Of a DNA stretch of 64,000 bases, positions 48,244 through 58,810 are shown in pieces. The DNA is taken from positions 453,151 through 517,150 of the forward strand of contig CAWAFQ010000013.1 in the NCBI GenBank assembly GCA_963781345.1, given 5' to 3'. A program made the translations under genes and the position numbers. This DNA is from JBBRHQ01 sp963781345. GTDB lineage: Bacteria > Actinomycetota > Thermoleophilia > Solirubrobacterales > 70-9. The notes under the pieces are model-generated. The model ran no database searches. It saw only the letters and a program-made list of their open reading frames with translations, and was not told where the DNA came from. Each line of letters opens with the position of its first letter. The stretch's first letter is position 1.

Positions 48244-49112
48244 GTGGAACCGCTGGTCTGGGAAGGGGATGTCCCCGAGCTTCGCTCGCCGATGCTCGTC
48301 TGCGCCTTCCGGGGCTGGAACGATGCCGCCGCCGCGGCCTCGACCGCACTGGAGACGGTCGCCGGCTCGCTCGACGCCGACGTCATCGCCCAGCTCGACC
48401 CGGAGGAGTTCTTCGACTTCCAGGCGAACCGGCCGACGATCACCCTGACCGAGGGACAGACCCGCCACATCGAGTGGCCGGAGAACACCCTGCTGGCGGC
48501 GCGTGCCCCGGCCGCCAGCGCGACCTATTGCTGCTCGACGGTACCGAGCCGAACCTGCGCTGGCGCACCTTCGCCGACTCGATCGCCGGCGCCGCCCACC
48601 GCTCGGGAGTCGACACCGTGATCACCCTCGGCGCCCTGCTGGCCGAGGTCTCCCACACCCTGCCGGTGCCGATCACCGGGCTCGCCTCCGACGAGGAGCT
48701 GGTCGACGAGCTCGACCTGCAGCGCTCCAACTACGAGGGCCCGACCGGGATCGTCGGCGTCGTCCACGACTCCTGCCGCCGCGCCGGGATGAGGTCGGCC
48801 TCGCTCTGGGCCGCGGTGCCCCACTACGTCGCCGCGGTTCCGAACCCGAAGGCGGCGCTGGCGCTGCTGCGCCGGCTCGAGGAGCTGACCGGGGTCGCCG
48901 TCGACGCCGGTGAGCTCGAGGACGAGACCTCGAGCTATGAGGAGCAGGTCGGCCGCGCCGTCGCCGCCAACCCCGAGATCGAGGAGCTGGTCACCCGGAT
49001 CGAGGAGGAGCAGGCCGAGGGCCTCGGCGACGAGGAGGACGTCCCCTCAGCCGACACGATCGCCCGCGACTTCCAGCGGTTCCTGCAGCAGCGCGGCGAC
49101 GACGCCAACTGA
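48244..49112 (+). CDS. PAC2-family protein, one frameshift
   Basis: Starts at 48244 (PLVWEGDVPELRSPMLVCAFRGWNDA). A single indel near 48515 moves it into the frame with DLLLLDGTEPNLRWRTF, GALLAEVSHTLPVPITG and YEGPTGIVGVVHDSCRRAG. About 289 residues when repaired. PAC2 proteins are relatives of proteasome-assembly chaperones and are common in Actinobacteria, often near proteasome genes; none is visible here. The C-terminal region is acidic and helical. Confidence 0.82.
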
Positions 49113-49231
49113 GCGCGCCCCGCATTCCACCCGCGACTTCGGCTGTAGCGGCGCACCTCTGCGCCGACGCGGCACGAGAGCCGTGACCTTCTGCGCGGGA
49201 CTTCTGACATTATGACTGCTACCATAGGTTC

Positions 49232-49537
49232 ATGAAACAGATCACGCTTCGCGTCCCCGACGAACTCGCCGCCGACCTCAAGCGCGTCGCCGAGGAGCAG
49301 GAGCGCAGTGTCAACGCGCTCGCCGTCCACGTCCTGCAATCGGCCGTCGATCCCGAGTACTCCGAGAACGACGCCGAGCGGACGCGGGAGCGGCTGCGCC
49401 GGGCGGGCCTGCTTATGGAGATAGAGCCCTACGACATCGAGCGGCCCAGCGACGAGGAGTTCGAGGCCGCAAGCCGGCGAGCGGCCACCGGAAAGCCGCT
49501 TTCGGAGTACATATCCGAGGGCCGCGGCCCACGCTAG
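49232..49537 (+). CDS. VapB-like ribbon-helix-helix antitoxin
   Basis: 101 residues. The N-terminus ITLRVPDELAADLKRVAEEQERSVNALAVH is a ribbon-helix-helix DNA-binding fold, and the C-terminal part is acidic, as in toxin-binding tails. It lies 8 bp before a PIN-domain toxin. Such pairs autoregulate their promoter; the 49113-49231 gap contains an AT-richer stretch (TGACATTATGACTGCTACC) that could hold it. Confidence 0.8.
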   Translation: MKQITLRVPDELAADLKRVAEEQERSVNALAVHVLQSAVDPEYSENDAERTRERLRRAGLLMEIEPYDIERPSDEEFEAASRRAATGKPLSEYISEGRGPR

Positions 49538-49545
49538 GACCGCAG

Positions 49546-50013
49546 TTGAGTGTCTTCGCGGACTCCTCGGCTCTCGTCAAGCGATACGTCGCCGAGCCGG
49601 GTGGCGCGGAGATCCGCTCCGCGCGCAACCTCGTCGTCTCAGCCCTGGCACGGGTCGAGGTGGCGGCCGCCTTCTGGCGAAAGCGCCGGGGCGGGCAACT
49701 CAGTGGACAGGATGCGGCGCTGATGCGGGCACGCTTCGAGTCCGACCTGATCGGCACCTCGTCCGGCTCTCCGAATATCGAGGTGGTCCCGGCCACCGAA
49801 GCAATTCTCCGCAGCGCCGCCGAACTTACCGCTACAAGAGCGCTGCGTGCCTACGACGCAGTCCAGCTCGCCAGCGCGATGGCCGCGCGCGCCGCCGACC
49901 CGTCCTGCGCCACCTTCGCCTGCTTCGATTCCCACCTGCGCGAAGCCGCCGCGGCCGAGGGGTTCCGTCTGGTGCCGGCTCAGCTCTCCGCCGCCGGACA
50001 GATCAGCCGGTAG
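49546..50013 (+). CDS. VapC-like PIN-domain ribonuclease toxin
   Basis: 155 residues from a TTG at 49546. PIN-domain acidic residues appear in VFADSSALVKRYVAEPG (first Asp), the Glu in ARVEVAAAFWR, and RAYDAVQLASA with a later TFACFDSHLREAA. Cleaves RNA, by family knowledge. Its last 34 bp overlap the end of the helicase-nuclease gene on the other strand. The pair is intact within an error-rich region. Confidence 0.85.
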   Translation: MSVFADSSALVKRYVAEPGGAEIRSARNLVVSALARVEVAAAFWRKRRGGQLSGQDAALMRARFESDLIGTSSGSPNIEVVPATEAILRSAAELTATRALRAYDAVQLASAMAARAADPSCATFACFDSHLREAAAAEGFRLVPAQLSAAGQISR

Positions 50014-53000
50014 TCGCACCAGCCGCAGACGGTGGGCGAGGGCCGCGGCTCGAAGTCCTGGCTCATCACTCCCTCGCCGACCGCAAGGACGGTGCGCTCG
50101 ACCCTCTCGGCGTCGTCGGGAGCGGCCTCGACCGCGACCTTCTCGGCGTCGAGGACGTAGTAGTAGCTGCCGATGGCGGCCTCGATGTCCCAGGCCTCGC
50201 GGGCGGCGAGCCGGTAGAGCGAGAGCTGCAGGTCCTCGGCGAGCTGGGCCTTGGTCCGCCGCATTGCCGGTCTTGTAGTCGATCAGCTCGTGCTCGCCGC
50301 CGGGGAGGCGGTCGACACGGTCGACACGGCCGCGGACGTGGTGGGGGCCGATCTGAAAGTCGAACTTGCGCTCGAGCCAGACCGGCTCGGCCTCGGTGTC
50401 GCGCTCGCGCTCCCAGTAGAGGCGCATCGCCTCGCGGGCGCGGTCGCGGAACTGGAGCTCGTCGTCGGAGGTGCCGAAGCCGGAGCGCCGCCAGCCCGCC
50501 TCGAAGAGCCGCATCAGCCGCCGCAGGCCGTCCTCGCCGCCCTCCCCTCCCTGGCGCTCCTTGTGGAAGCGCTCGAGGACGTTGTGGATGAGGATCCCGA
50601 AGCGCTGGTTGATCGTCGGCTCCTGTGGGATCCCGAAGACGCGGGCGAACTTGTACTTCAGCGGGCAGGTGAGGTAGAGGTCGAGGTCTGAGGCCGAGAG
50701 CTTCAGGCCCTCGCCGCGGCGAGGCAGGAACGCCTCCAGCGAGGGCTCGTCGCGGGCCGCGATCAGCTCGCGGCGGCGGCCACGCTCGCGCTCCTCGTCG
50801 AGCAGGTACTCGTCGAGCGAGGAGGCGTCGAGCTCGGCCTGCTGCTCGGGCGTGGCCACCTGGCGCAGGAGGCCGTTGATCGCATCGAGCGCGTCCGCGG
50901 TCGGCTCGGCGCCCGGCCGCTGCGCCAGCGCCGCCAGCTTCAGCAGCTCGAGATGGCGGGCGATCGCGCGGTTGACGTCGATCGCTGTGTCGAGCCTCGG
51001 CTCGGAGAGCTCGCGCCCGGCCTTCCAGGAGCCCTCGAGGACCTCGTCGCGCAGCATCCGGTAGGTGGCGTGCAGGCCCTCGGCCGGGCCCGAACAGCTC
51101 CTCCTCGTGGATCTCCTCGCTGGCGCCGAGCACCGCCCGCGCCTCCTCGTAGAGAGGAGAGGGCCGGGTCGGGCCGTCGCGGTCGCGCTCGACCCAGGAG
51201 AGGACGAGCCCGGCGCGGGCGCGGGTCATCGCGATGTGCAGGCCGCCGGCGCCGCCGCGCCAGTCCGCGCGGCGATTCCGGTCTCGGCCGGCGCTCGGCC
51301 AGCAGCTCCGGCGGTACCGCCGGCGGCCCGGGTGCGCGCTCGCCGGCGTCGGAGCGCTCGAGCCCGAGGATGTAGACGTGGTCGAACTCGAGCCCCTTGG
51401 CGTCGGCGAGCGCGATCACCTGGACCGAGCCCGGCGCCGGGGCTCGTCCTCGCCGCTGCCGAGCTCGACCCCGGCGTCGGCGACGGCGCTGAGGTAGCGG
51501 ACGAAGTCGCGGGTCGAGGCCTGCGGCTCGCGCCGGGTCCAGGCCGACGGCCAGCTCGGCCAGGCGCGAGAGGCTGAGCAGGCGCTCGGCCGCCTCCGGC
51601 TGGGCGGCGAAGAGGCGCTGGCGGCGCAGGCCGACCCGCTCGATCAGCCGCCGCACGAAGACGTCGGCGCGGCGCTCCTCGAGCGCCGCCGAGGCGGCCC
51701 GGTAGAGCTTCAGGAACGCCTGGATCCGCTCCCGGGCCTCGGGCTGGATCTGCGGGCTCTCGAGCGCCGCCTCGCAGGCGGAGACCATGTCGAGCTTGCG
51801 CCGGCGCGCGATCGTCGACAGCCGCGCCAGGTCGACCGAGCGCAGCTCGATCGGTGGCCGGGTCAGCGCCCGCGCCGCCGCGGCGGAGTCGTCGGGGTCG
51901 GCGAGCACCCGCAGCCAGGCGACGCGTCGCGGACCTCGGGCCGGCGGAAGAGCGCCGCCGGCCCGGCCAGGTGGAAGGGGATGCTGCGCTCCTCCATCGC
52001 CGCTGCGACCGCGTTTCCGCGGCGCGAGGGCTCATCGACGATCGACGCAGACCGACTGCGGGGAGACGCCGCCGGCGATCAGGTGCTCGACCTCGCGCGC
52101 CACCGCCTGCGCCTGCGCGCGCTCGTTGCGCGAGCGCCAGAAGCGCACCCGGAACGTCGATGTCCTCGGCGCGGCCCGGCTTCTCGAGGCGGTTCGGGAT
52201 CGCGGCGACGACGGCGCGGGCGGCGTCGATCACCTCGCTGCCGCCGCGCAGGCAGCGCTCGAGGACGACGACGTCGGCATCGGGGTGGAGCTCGCGGAAC
52301 CAGGTGGCGGTGCGGGCACCGGACCCGCGGGTCGCCTGGTCGTCGTCGAGGCGTGCGAGCAGGTTGGCGTTCTCGGCGCCGCAGCTCGACCAGTACCGCC
52401 CAGCGGGCGAGGGACACGTCCTCGAACTCGTCGACCATCGGTGGCGGAAGCGGGAGGCGATCTCACGGCGGACGTCGGCGCGATCGGCGAGCAGCCGCCT
52501 CAGGATCAGCGAGACGTCGCCGGAGTCGAGGCTTCCGGCGGCGGCGAGGATGCGGTCGTGAGCGGCGTAGAGCTCGGCGAACTCGCGCTCGCGCCGGGCG
52601 GCCTCCAGGGCCGCCTCGTCGGGGGCGTGCTGGAGGTTCTTCTGCGGCGAGCGCGGCGAGCGTCTGCGGGCCGACCGCCTCGGCCTTGAGCGCGTCGATC
52701 CGGCGCAGCAGACGGGCCAGGAGGCCGGCGGGGTTGCCGCGGATCTCGTGGTGGCGCAGCGGAAGGTCCTCGAGGCGGTCGAGCAGCATCGCCAGGCGCT
52801 CGGCGGGCCCGAGCACGTCGAAGAAGGGGTCGAGCCCCGCCTCTGCGGCGTAGTCGTGGAGCAGTCGCTCACCGATCGCCTCCCAGGTCCCGATCCAGAG
52901 CTCCTCGTAGGCGCCCTGCACGAGGGCCTCGGCGCGCTCGCGCAGCCGCGCCGCGGCGGCCCGGCTGGAGGCGATCAGCAGGACCTGCTCGGGCCCCGTG

Positions 53001-53189
53001 CCCTGCTTCGGCGAGGCGCGCGAGGCGCCGCGCCAGCAGCTCGGTCTTGCCGGTGCCCGCGGCCCCGATCACCAGCAGCGGCCCCTCGTCGTGGTCGATC
53101 GCGAGCCGCTGGGCTGCTCGGCCCCTCCCGTCCAGCGTCTCCTCCGGATCGAGGCGGGCAGAACTGGGATCCGGCGCGGCGGTAGGCAC
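49980..53189 (-). CDS. UvrD/AddB-type helicase with C-terminal RecB-like nuclease, many frameshifts
   Basis: From GTG 53189 the first frame gives a UvrD Walker A (VIGAAGTGKTELLARRL). Pieces in changing frames follow with helicase motifs (VDEFEDVS, VIALADAKGLEFDHVYILGL, AMTRARAGLVLSW). The C-terminal third, mostly in one frame, is a PD-(D/E)XK nuclease (LSASDLDLYLTCPLKYKF, GRVDRVDR, ELIDYKTGNA) ending with CGWCDYRLICP, a likely Fe-S Cys set. At least nine indels. Intact length ~1070 residues. Double-strand-break processing or repair, as for actinobacterial AdnA/AdnB-like enzymes. Confidence 0.78.
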
Positions 53190-53228
53190 GCAGAAGCTAC
53201 CGCGCCGCACCGATCGCGCCTGCGTAGC

Positions 53229-54117
53229 ATGGAAGGGGTGGCGAGGAACCGGCAATCAGGGCCCCCCGGTGCGACGGCGGGGTCGCTTCGAGCGACGACT
53301 GGCTCGGCGCCTGCCGCCGCGCGGTCGCGGCGCAGCGGCGGATCTTCGAGGAGGTGCGTGGGATCGATGAGCGCACCGTCTATGACGGCATCGGCGAGGG
53401 TGGCGATCACGCCCTGGTGATCGACCGCCGCTCCGAGGACGCGGTCTTCGAGCAGCTCGAGGCGCTCGGCGCCGACGGCACCTCCTTCACCGCGATCTCC
53501 GAGGAGCGCGGTGAGGTGGTCGATCGGCGACGGCGGCGATGTGCGCGTCGTGATCGACCCGATCGACGGCTCGCTCAACGCCCGCCGCCACCTGCCCTCC
53601 TTCAGCCTCAGCTTCGCCGTCGCCTCGGGCCCGAGCATGGCCGACGTCGAGTTCGGCTACGTCTACGACTTCGGCGCCGGCGAGGAGTTCTTCGCCCGCC
53701 GCGGCGGAGGCGCCTTCCTCGACGGCGAGCCGCTCTCGCACCCGCCGCAGCGAGCAGGGGCCTCGTCGTCGTCGGGCTGGAGTCGGCCAAGCCCGAGCTG
53801 GCGCTGCCGGTGCTCGAGGCGCTCGCCGGCGACGTCTACCGGGTGCGCGTGATCGGCTCGATCGCGATCACGCTGGCCTACGTCGCCGCCGGCCGCCTCG
53901 ACGGGATGCTCGCCTGCGGGCCTGCCGCTCGGTCGACGCCGCCGCGTCGCAGCTGATCGTCCGCGAGGCCGGCGGCCGAGGTCGGCTTCGGCGACGACGC
54001 CGGCTCGCCGACGCCGGGCTCGGCCTCGACCAGCGCTTTCCGGTGCGCGCCGCGGGAAGCCGCGAGGGGCTGGCGACCTGCGCTCGGCGCGCAGGCGAAC
54101 GGGGTGAGCCCCGCGGT
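53229..54117 (+). CDS. Inositol-monophosphatase/FBPase-family phosphatase, frameshifted
   Basis: From ATG 53229, pieces give CRRAVAAQRRIFEEV, FTAISEERGEV (metal Glu), the metal motif VVIDPIDGSLNARR, GYVYDFGAGEEFFARRGGGAF and AAGRLDGMLACG. These are the IMPase family in order, broken by about five indels. The exact 3' end is uncertain; it seems to abut or overlap the DUF2342 gene near 54105-54117. Substrate (inositol phosphate, fructose bisphosphate or other) is not determined. Confidence 0.72.
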
Positions 54118-55195
54118 GAGCGACGGCCGGCGATCCGCGAGATCGGTGATCGACTGGGACCTCGCAGGGCGCATCGCCCGCGGCGTCGCCGGCAACGGCA
54201 CCGGCAAGCGCTCGGTCCGCCGCGCCGACCTGCGTCGCGCCACCCGCGGCAGCGTCGAGCCTGGTGCGCGACTTCACCGGGCTCCAGACCAGGGGCCGGC
54301 TGCCCTCGGTCGAGGTCGTCGACCGCCGCGAGTGGATCGACGCCAACATCGCCTCCCTGCGGGCGATGTCGGCCGAGGCTGAGGCGGAGTTCGCCCGCTC
54401 GATCGCGAGTGCCGGGGCCGCTCGGCCCGGGGCTGCGCGTCGCTCGCGGGCGCCGCCGCCGGGGTCGAGATGGGGGTGATCAGCGGCTTCCTCGCCCGGC
54501 GCGTGCTCGGGCAGTACGACGTGGCGCTGATCGGCCCTTCGCGGCCGCCGCGTCTGCTGTTCGTCGCCCCCAACCTGGCCGAGGCGCAGAAGAGCCTCGG
54601 CGCCGACCGCGAGACCTTCCTGCGCTGGATCGCGATCCACGAGGCGACCCACGTGGTCCAGTTCAGCGCCGTCGCCCTGGCTGCGCGAGCACATCGGCGG
54701 GATCGGCGAGCAGCTGCTCGGCGGCGCCTTCGCCCAGGTCAGCGTCGGCGAGCTGGCCGCGCTCGCCCGGCGGCTGCTGCGCCCCGACCCGCGCCGTCTG
54801 ATCGAGGCGATCCGACGCGGCGACTGGACCTCGCCCTTCATCAGCGCCGCCCGCCGCACGCTGATCGACCGGCTGCAGACGACGATGGCGATCGTCGAGG
54901 GCTACTCCGAGCACGTGATGGACGGGGTGGCGATCGAGCTCGATCCGGCCTACGCGCGGCTGCGCGACCAGCTCGAGGCCCGCCGCGCCCAGCGCGGCCC
55001 GCTCGATGCGCTGCTCTCGCGGCTCTTCGGGATGGAGATGAAGATGCGCCAGTACCGCTCGGCAAGGCGTTCTGCGACGAGGTCGCCGAGCGCCGCGGGA
55101 TCGAGACGCTGAACCTGGTCTGGTCGGAGCCCGAGGCGCTGCCGCGCCCCTCCGAGCTCGAGCGCCCCGGCCGCTGGATCGCCCGCGTCGCCTGA
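54116..55195 (+). CDS. DUF2342 zinc-dependent metalloprotease-like protein, frameshifted
   Basis: From about GTG 54116: VIDWDLAGRIARGVAGNG, DFTGLQTRGRLPSVEVVDR, GVISGFLARRVLGQYD and the zinc motif IAIHEATHVVQF (HExxH). YSEHVMDGVAIEL and FCDEVAERRGIETLNLVW follow, to TGA at 55193. These are the hallmarks of the DUF2342/coenzyme F420-biosynthesis-associated family of Actinobacteria. Four or more indels. Function unproven; protease activity is inferred from HExxH. Confidence 0.8.
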
Positions 55196-55447
55196 GCCAC
55201 GCGGCGAGCTGCCGCGGATCGCCCGCGTCGGCCGAGCGACGCGCCGACGTGCCGAAACTTCAATCGACCATCACCATCGGGGGCGGATTGAACTCTCGCC
55301 AGCCCGGCCGCGAACGTTCTCGCAGGAGCCCTCTGTGTAACCGCGGCTACCCCAGGGTTTACAAACAGGTGTTCGTATAGCTGTTACACTGCGAACAACC
55401 TTAGAAATAAGTAACTCGAAGCAAACCCTGAGGGGGTTGAGGCACAA
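55196..55447 (+). promoter_or_regulatory. Intergenic region with AT-rich promoter-like stretch
   Basis: No gene is visible. The first 50 bp repeat a CGGATCGCCCGCGTC phrase from the end of the upstream gene. From ~55355 the sequence becomes unusually AT-rich for this genome (GGGTTTACAAACAGG, then GTATAGCTGTTACACTGCG), consistent with a promoter for the downstream coiled-coil gene. Exact -35/-10 hexamers could not be fixed. Confidence 0.4.
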
Positions 55448-56050
55448 ATGGCAACACAGAAGAGCACACACCAAGACTCAGACCAGCGACCAAGGCCCAG
55501 GCAAGGGCACCGCTGCCAGCGCCAAGCAGACCGCGCAGAGCGCCGCCAAGGCCGAGAAGAACCCGGTCGTCAAGGTCCGCCGAGACAGCCGTCGACGTTC
55601 CCGTCGGCGTCGCCCTGACCGTCTCCGACCGCGTCTCCGAGCTGGTCGAGCCCTGGACCGACCGCACCGGCGCCGAGAAGCAGATCAAGGCCTACCGGAC
55701 CCAGCTGACAGCGCAACCTCAAGCGCGCCGAGCGCCGGGGCACCACCGCCCGCCGCAAGGCGACCACCGAGGCCAAGCGGACCCGGACCCGTCTCGAGCG
55801 CGAGGTCCGTCGCGTCGAGCGCGAGGCCCGCAAGAACCAGCGCAAGGCCGGCACCACCGTGCGGCAGAACCGCCGCAAGGTCGAGACCCAGCTGAAGCGC
55901 AACCGCCGCGAGGCCGAGAAGCAGATCCGCAAGGTCTCCAGGCGCGCGGAGAAGGTCCAGTCCGACGTCAGCAAGGTCGTCGAGGAGCAGTCCTCGCGCG
56001 CCCAGGAGCTGGTCGGCCAGGTCAGCGACCAGGTCGCGATCGCTGCGCTA
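55448..56050 (+). CDS. Lys/Arg-rich helical protein, histone- or phasin-like, frameshifted
   Basis: ATG 55448 follows a good ribosome binding site (GAGGGGG). After correcting about three indels the protein is MATQKST..., an Ala/Lys-rich region (KQTAQSAAKAEKNP), a segment VALTVSDRVSELVEPWTDRTGAEKQ, then a ~100-residue coiled coil extremely rich in Arg/Lys (TEAKRTRTRLEREVRRVE, QNRRKVETQLKRNRREAEKQ). The end near 56050 is uncertain. Could compact DNA, act as a granule-associated protein, or be structural. No family assigned. Confidence 0.6.
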
Positions 56051-56147
56051 GACCGCTTAACCCGGGTCGCCGCGGAGAGGCGGCACGCCCGGGAAGTTCT
56101 GCCGGCACACATATCTCGCCGGCAGAAGCAACACCCTCTCCTCCCCG

Positions 56148-56174
56148 CCAACCGCCCCCTCGTGGGGCGGTTGG
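56148..56174 (+). terminator. Rho-independent terminator
   Basis: Perfect 11-bp arms 56148-56158 and 56164-56174 with a 5-nt loop, followed by CTCTTT. Positioned after the basic coiled-coil gene. Confidence 0.85.
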
Positions 56175-56298
56175 CTCTTTCCGGGGCCAATACCGATTGG
56201 GGCTCCCGCGCCGAAGCAGAGACCGCAGCGCCCAGCGAGAGTCCGGCGCAGCGTCCAAGGAGAGCCTCCGGAGATCCGCGCCCAGTGACCAGAGAACG

Positions 56299-56338
56299 TT
56301 GCGTGTTTTCCGGGGCCATGGCTCCGGAAAACACGCAA
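56299..56338. terminator. Perfect 15-bp palindromic hairpin before convergent gene
   Basis: Arms 56299-56313 and 56324-56338 are perfectly complementary around a 10-nt centre. It lies between the first terminator and the 3' end of the minus-strand surface-protein gene, so it probably terminates that gene. The rest of 56051-56379 holds no gene that I can support. Confidence 0.65.
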
Positions 56339-56379
56339 TCCTCTGACTCCGCAGCACTTCGCGGGCGCGAGCTCGCTCG

Positions 56380-58446
56380 TCAGCGACCTCGCACGACAAC
56401 CGGTGGCGAGCCCGCGGCGAGGTAGGGCCAGAGGCTCTGCCCGGGCGCATAGGCGCGGAAGGCGAACTCGACGCCCCGGCTCTGCGGGTCGGAAAATCGA
56501 TACCCGAGCCTGAATCGACCGACCTCGCGATCTGCGGAGACGGTCCTGAATTCCGTCCAGGGCAGTCCCGGGACCCGGTACTGAAGCTGAACGACCTTTC
56601 CGTCGGCGGGCATCAGCGCGCCCCGGGAACGGACCCGACCGCTGAACAGCACGGGCCGCCCGCCGACCACCGCCACATTCGAGGAGATCGCAGGCGTGAC
56701 TCCCGCCCTCACTCTCATCCGGGCAGGTTTCGCTGACGAGCGGGTCAGCGTTCGACTCCCGTCAAATCGGGCCTCGACGTGCGACTCGGCCCGGGACGCA
56801 GGCGCAGCGAGAAGATGCCGTCGCGGTCCGTCTTGACCGGGGAAACTCGACGGTTGCCCGCCGGACCCCGGCGCAAAGCGCTCGATCACCTTGACCGGCA
56901 TCCCGTGAGCGCCGAGCCCAATCCGGCGCTGAGGCGGCCGCTGAAGCTGGTCGCGACGCCGTAGCGGACCGTCTTCACCCTCGGTCGCTGGTTGAAGCCA
57001 CGGACGACCTCACGGTGACAGGGCGCCGTGCTGCCCCGGCCGACACACTTGCGCGCGGTGAGGACCCTGCCGCCGAACCCGGCCCGCAGGGCGGTTGGCA
57101 CCTTGAGCGGGTTCGGCAGCACCATGTCGCTTCCGTTTGCCCGTCGGCCGGTGGTCGACGCGAGTTGCCGGCGCGGTCGGAACCGCCGCCCGGAACTCGT
57201 ACTCCCCGGCCGGGATAGGCAGTCGGAGTCCCATCGCGCCCGGATCCTGCCGTCCACCACGTCTGTTGGCAGGCGGCTCGAATGACTCCGTCGAGCCGAC
57301 CCGCGCAACAGGATCGAACCGCCCGGGGAGTCGGGGCCCGACAGCGCAGTCGGAGATCTGGGCCCGGATCAACTCCGGGTCGTTGGGATCCTGCGAGTTG
57401 AGGAATGCGATCCCCGGGCGGTTCGGTCGATCCGGACCACCGCGCTCCCAGGCGGCCGGTTTGGCCGTCCGTTGACGCTCCCGCCATCGTTGACGTTGCC
57501 GGCCAGGTCGCGCGCGTAGTAGGCGACCGAGTGAACGCCGTCCCCGGTTATCGCCGTGCTGACCGAATCGCCCACCGAGATCGTGGGGGAGCCCACCATC
57601 GACCCGGATCGCGGTGAAGGGATCGCCATCCGCACCGTCGGGTGTCATGCCCGAGAGGGCGTCGCGTCGGCCGCGCCGTGGCAGCGACGGGCTGGTTGGA
57701 CCAGCCGACGGGCAGCGCCGGAGAGTCCGGTCACCGGGTCGGTCTTGTCGACACGGAGCACTCGCCCGGCCCGACCGCGGCCGACCTCATTCCCGACCCG
57801 GATACGGCGACCAGGTGAACGTAGCTCGTCCCTTCAGGCAGGTCGGCATATCTCGGTGGAGTCTCCGCTGATCCCGTCCGGAGATCGGTCTCCGACTCGC
57901 TGCAGCGGTCAGCCGATGCGCATGGATCGGTCGCAGGGACCTGGTCAACCGCGATCGCGTAGCCCCGTGATTCCCGACACGGGAAGGGATCGGCCGGGTG
58001 CGCGATTCGCTGGACGTAGGGAAGCTCGGTGCGACTCAACCACCCCGCCGCCGCCACCGGATCGACGTGCCCCGGGCGCACGTTGTCGAATCGGAGTGCC
58101 GCCGGGCCGGAGCCCCCTCGTTGCCCGCGCCGTCCTCGAGCCAGACCTCCGCGGTGTAGCGGCCGGGCCCGCTCGGAACCGGATGCCCATCGAGGCTCTC
58201 CAGATCCCCGGTGGACTCCGACGTCTCCGCCTGACGACGGACCCGGCCGAATCCAGGATCCGCCGGTGAACGGCCACGATCGGCGCCGCGCTCTGGGGCG
58301 GATTGCTCCAGGACAGGTCGAACGAGTTGTCCGCGTGCCAGGTCTGCTCCCCGCCGGCAACCTCGAGGTTCTCGGGCTGGAGAGGGGCCGTGTTGTCGAC
58401 CTTGACCGTCTGCGGGGGGGTGCAGCCGTAGTTGGGCTGCGGAAGA
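56380..58446 (-). CDS. Large secreted/surface protein with Ig-/FN3-like domains, frameshifted and 5'-truncated at junction
   Basis: Read from 58446 leftwards, pieces in all three frames give TVKVDNTAPLQPENL, WHADNSFDLSW, GDGVHSVAYYARDLAGNV, EYEFRAAVPTAPATRV and a C-terminal domain VGGRPVLFSGRVRSRGALMPADGKVVQLQYR ending at 56380. This matches the repetitive extracellular proteins of Solirubrobacterales-type Actinobacteria. The 5' end is missing because the sequence switches to another genome at 58447. Many indels; the total length is unknown. Confidence 0.65.
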
Positions 58447-58447
58447 T
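58446..58447. other. Chimeric junction between two genomes
   Basis: To the left is GC-rich actinobacterial coding sequence in mid-gene. To the right the sequence is identical to 61885-62255 inside an integron of a different base composition. Neither side has a target-site duplication, attC core or transposon end at this position. Best read as an assembly misjoin. Confidence 0.8.
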
Positions 58448-58479
58448 GAAAAATCATATTCTTTTCTCATATTTACCAC
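58447..58479 (-). pseudogene. brnA: brnA antitoxin, 5' fragment only
   Basis: Only the first ~11 codons (MVNMRKEYDFS) of the antitoxin present at 61690-61917 remain before the frame enters actinobacterial sequence. The truncation is due to the junction and is probably not biological. Confidence 0.8.
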
Positions 58480-58763
58480 CTGCTCCAGTATTGTTCTTGC
58501 TCTAACGGTGTTGCTTTGCGGGCTGAGATAATTCTTATAATGGCATCATGCTTTCGATACGTGTGAGACACCACCAGAAGCCGAAGGCTGGAACTCAGGC
58601 CGAGAAGGATGAACCGGTCTTCATCGTGAGAATGGTCGGGGTCATCAAGCAATAAGCCGTTTTCATCAGCGAAGATCGTCTGCCCCTCGCTGAAAGAGAC
58701 ACCGTGCTTTCTCTTATTTAAGGCATGTTTCTTCTCGTCCCATTCAAAGTGAATCTCAGGCAT
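58473..58763 (-). CDS. brnT: BrnT-family toxin (distal copy)
   Basis: 96 residues, identical to the copy at 61911-62201. BrnT family features: IHFEWDEKKHALNKRKHGVSF, then EDRFILLG and HTYRKHDAIIRIISARKAT near the end. A RelE-fold ribonuclease by family knowledge. The same promoter (TTGACA at 58798-58793, TACACT at 58775-58770 on the minus strand) precedes it. Confidence 0.88.
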   Translation of the reverse strand: MPEIHFEWDEKKHALNKRKHGVSFSEGQTIFADENGLLLDDPDHSHDEDRFILLGLSSSLRLLVVSHTYRKHDAIIRIISARKATPLEQEQYWSRW

Positions 58764-58810
58764 AATGATAGTGTAAATACATTGTAGTTGTCTGTCAAAT
58801 CATTTTTTGT

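Noticed and set aside
41706..55195. Programmed frameshifting or mass pseudogenisation as explanation for broken genes
   Set aside because: Indels are scattered, of both signs, and hit conserved essential genes with otherwise preserved codons; sequence error is more likely.
56745..56790. TTCGA-containing stretch resembling a tRNA T-arm
   Set aside because: No acceptor, D- or anticodon stems can be drawn; it lies inside the surface-protein gene. No tRNA or rRNA gene was found in the window.
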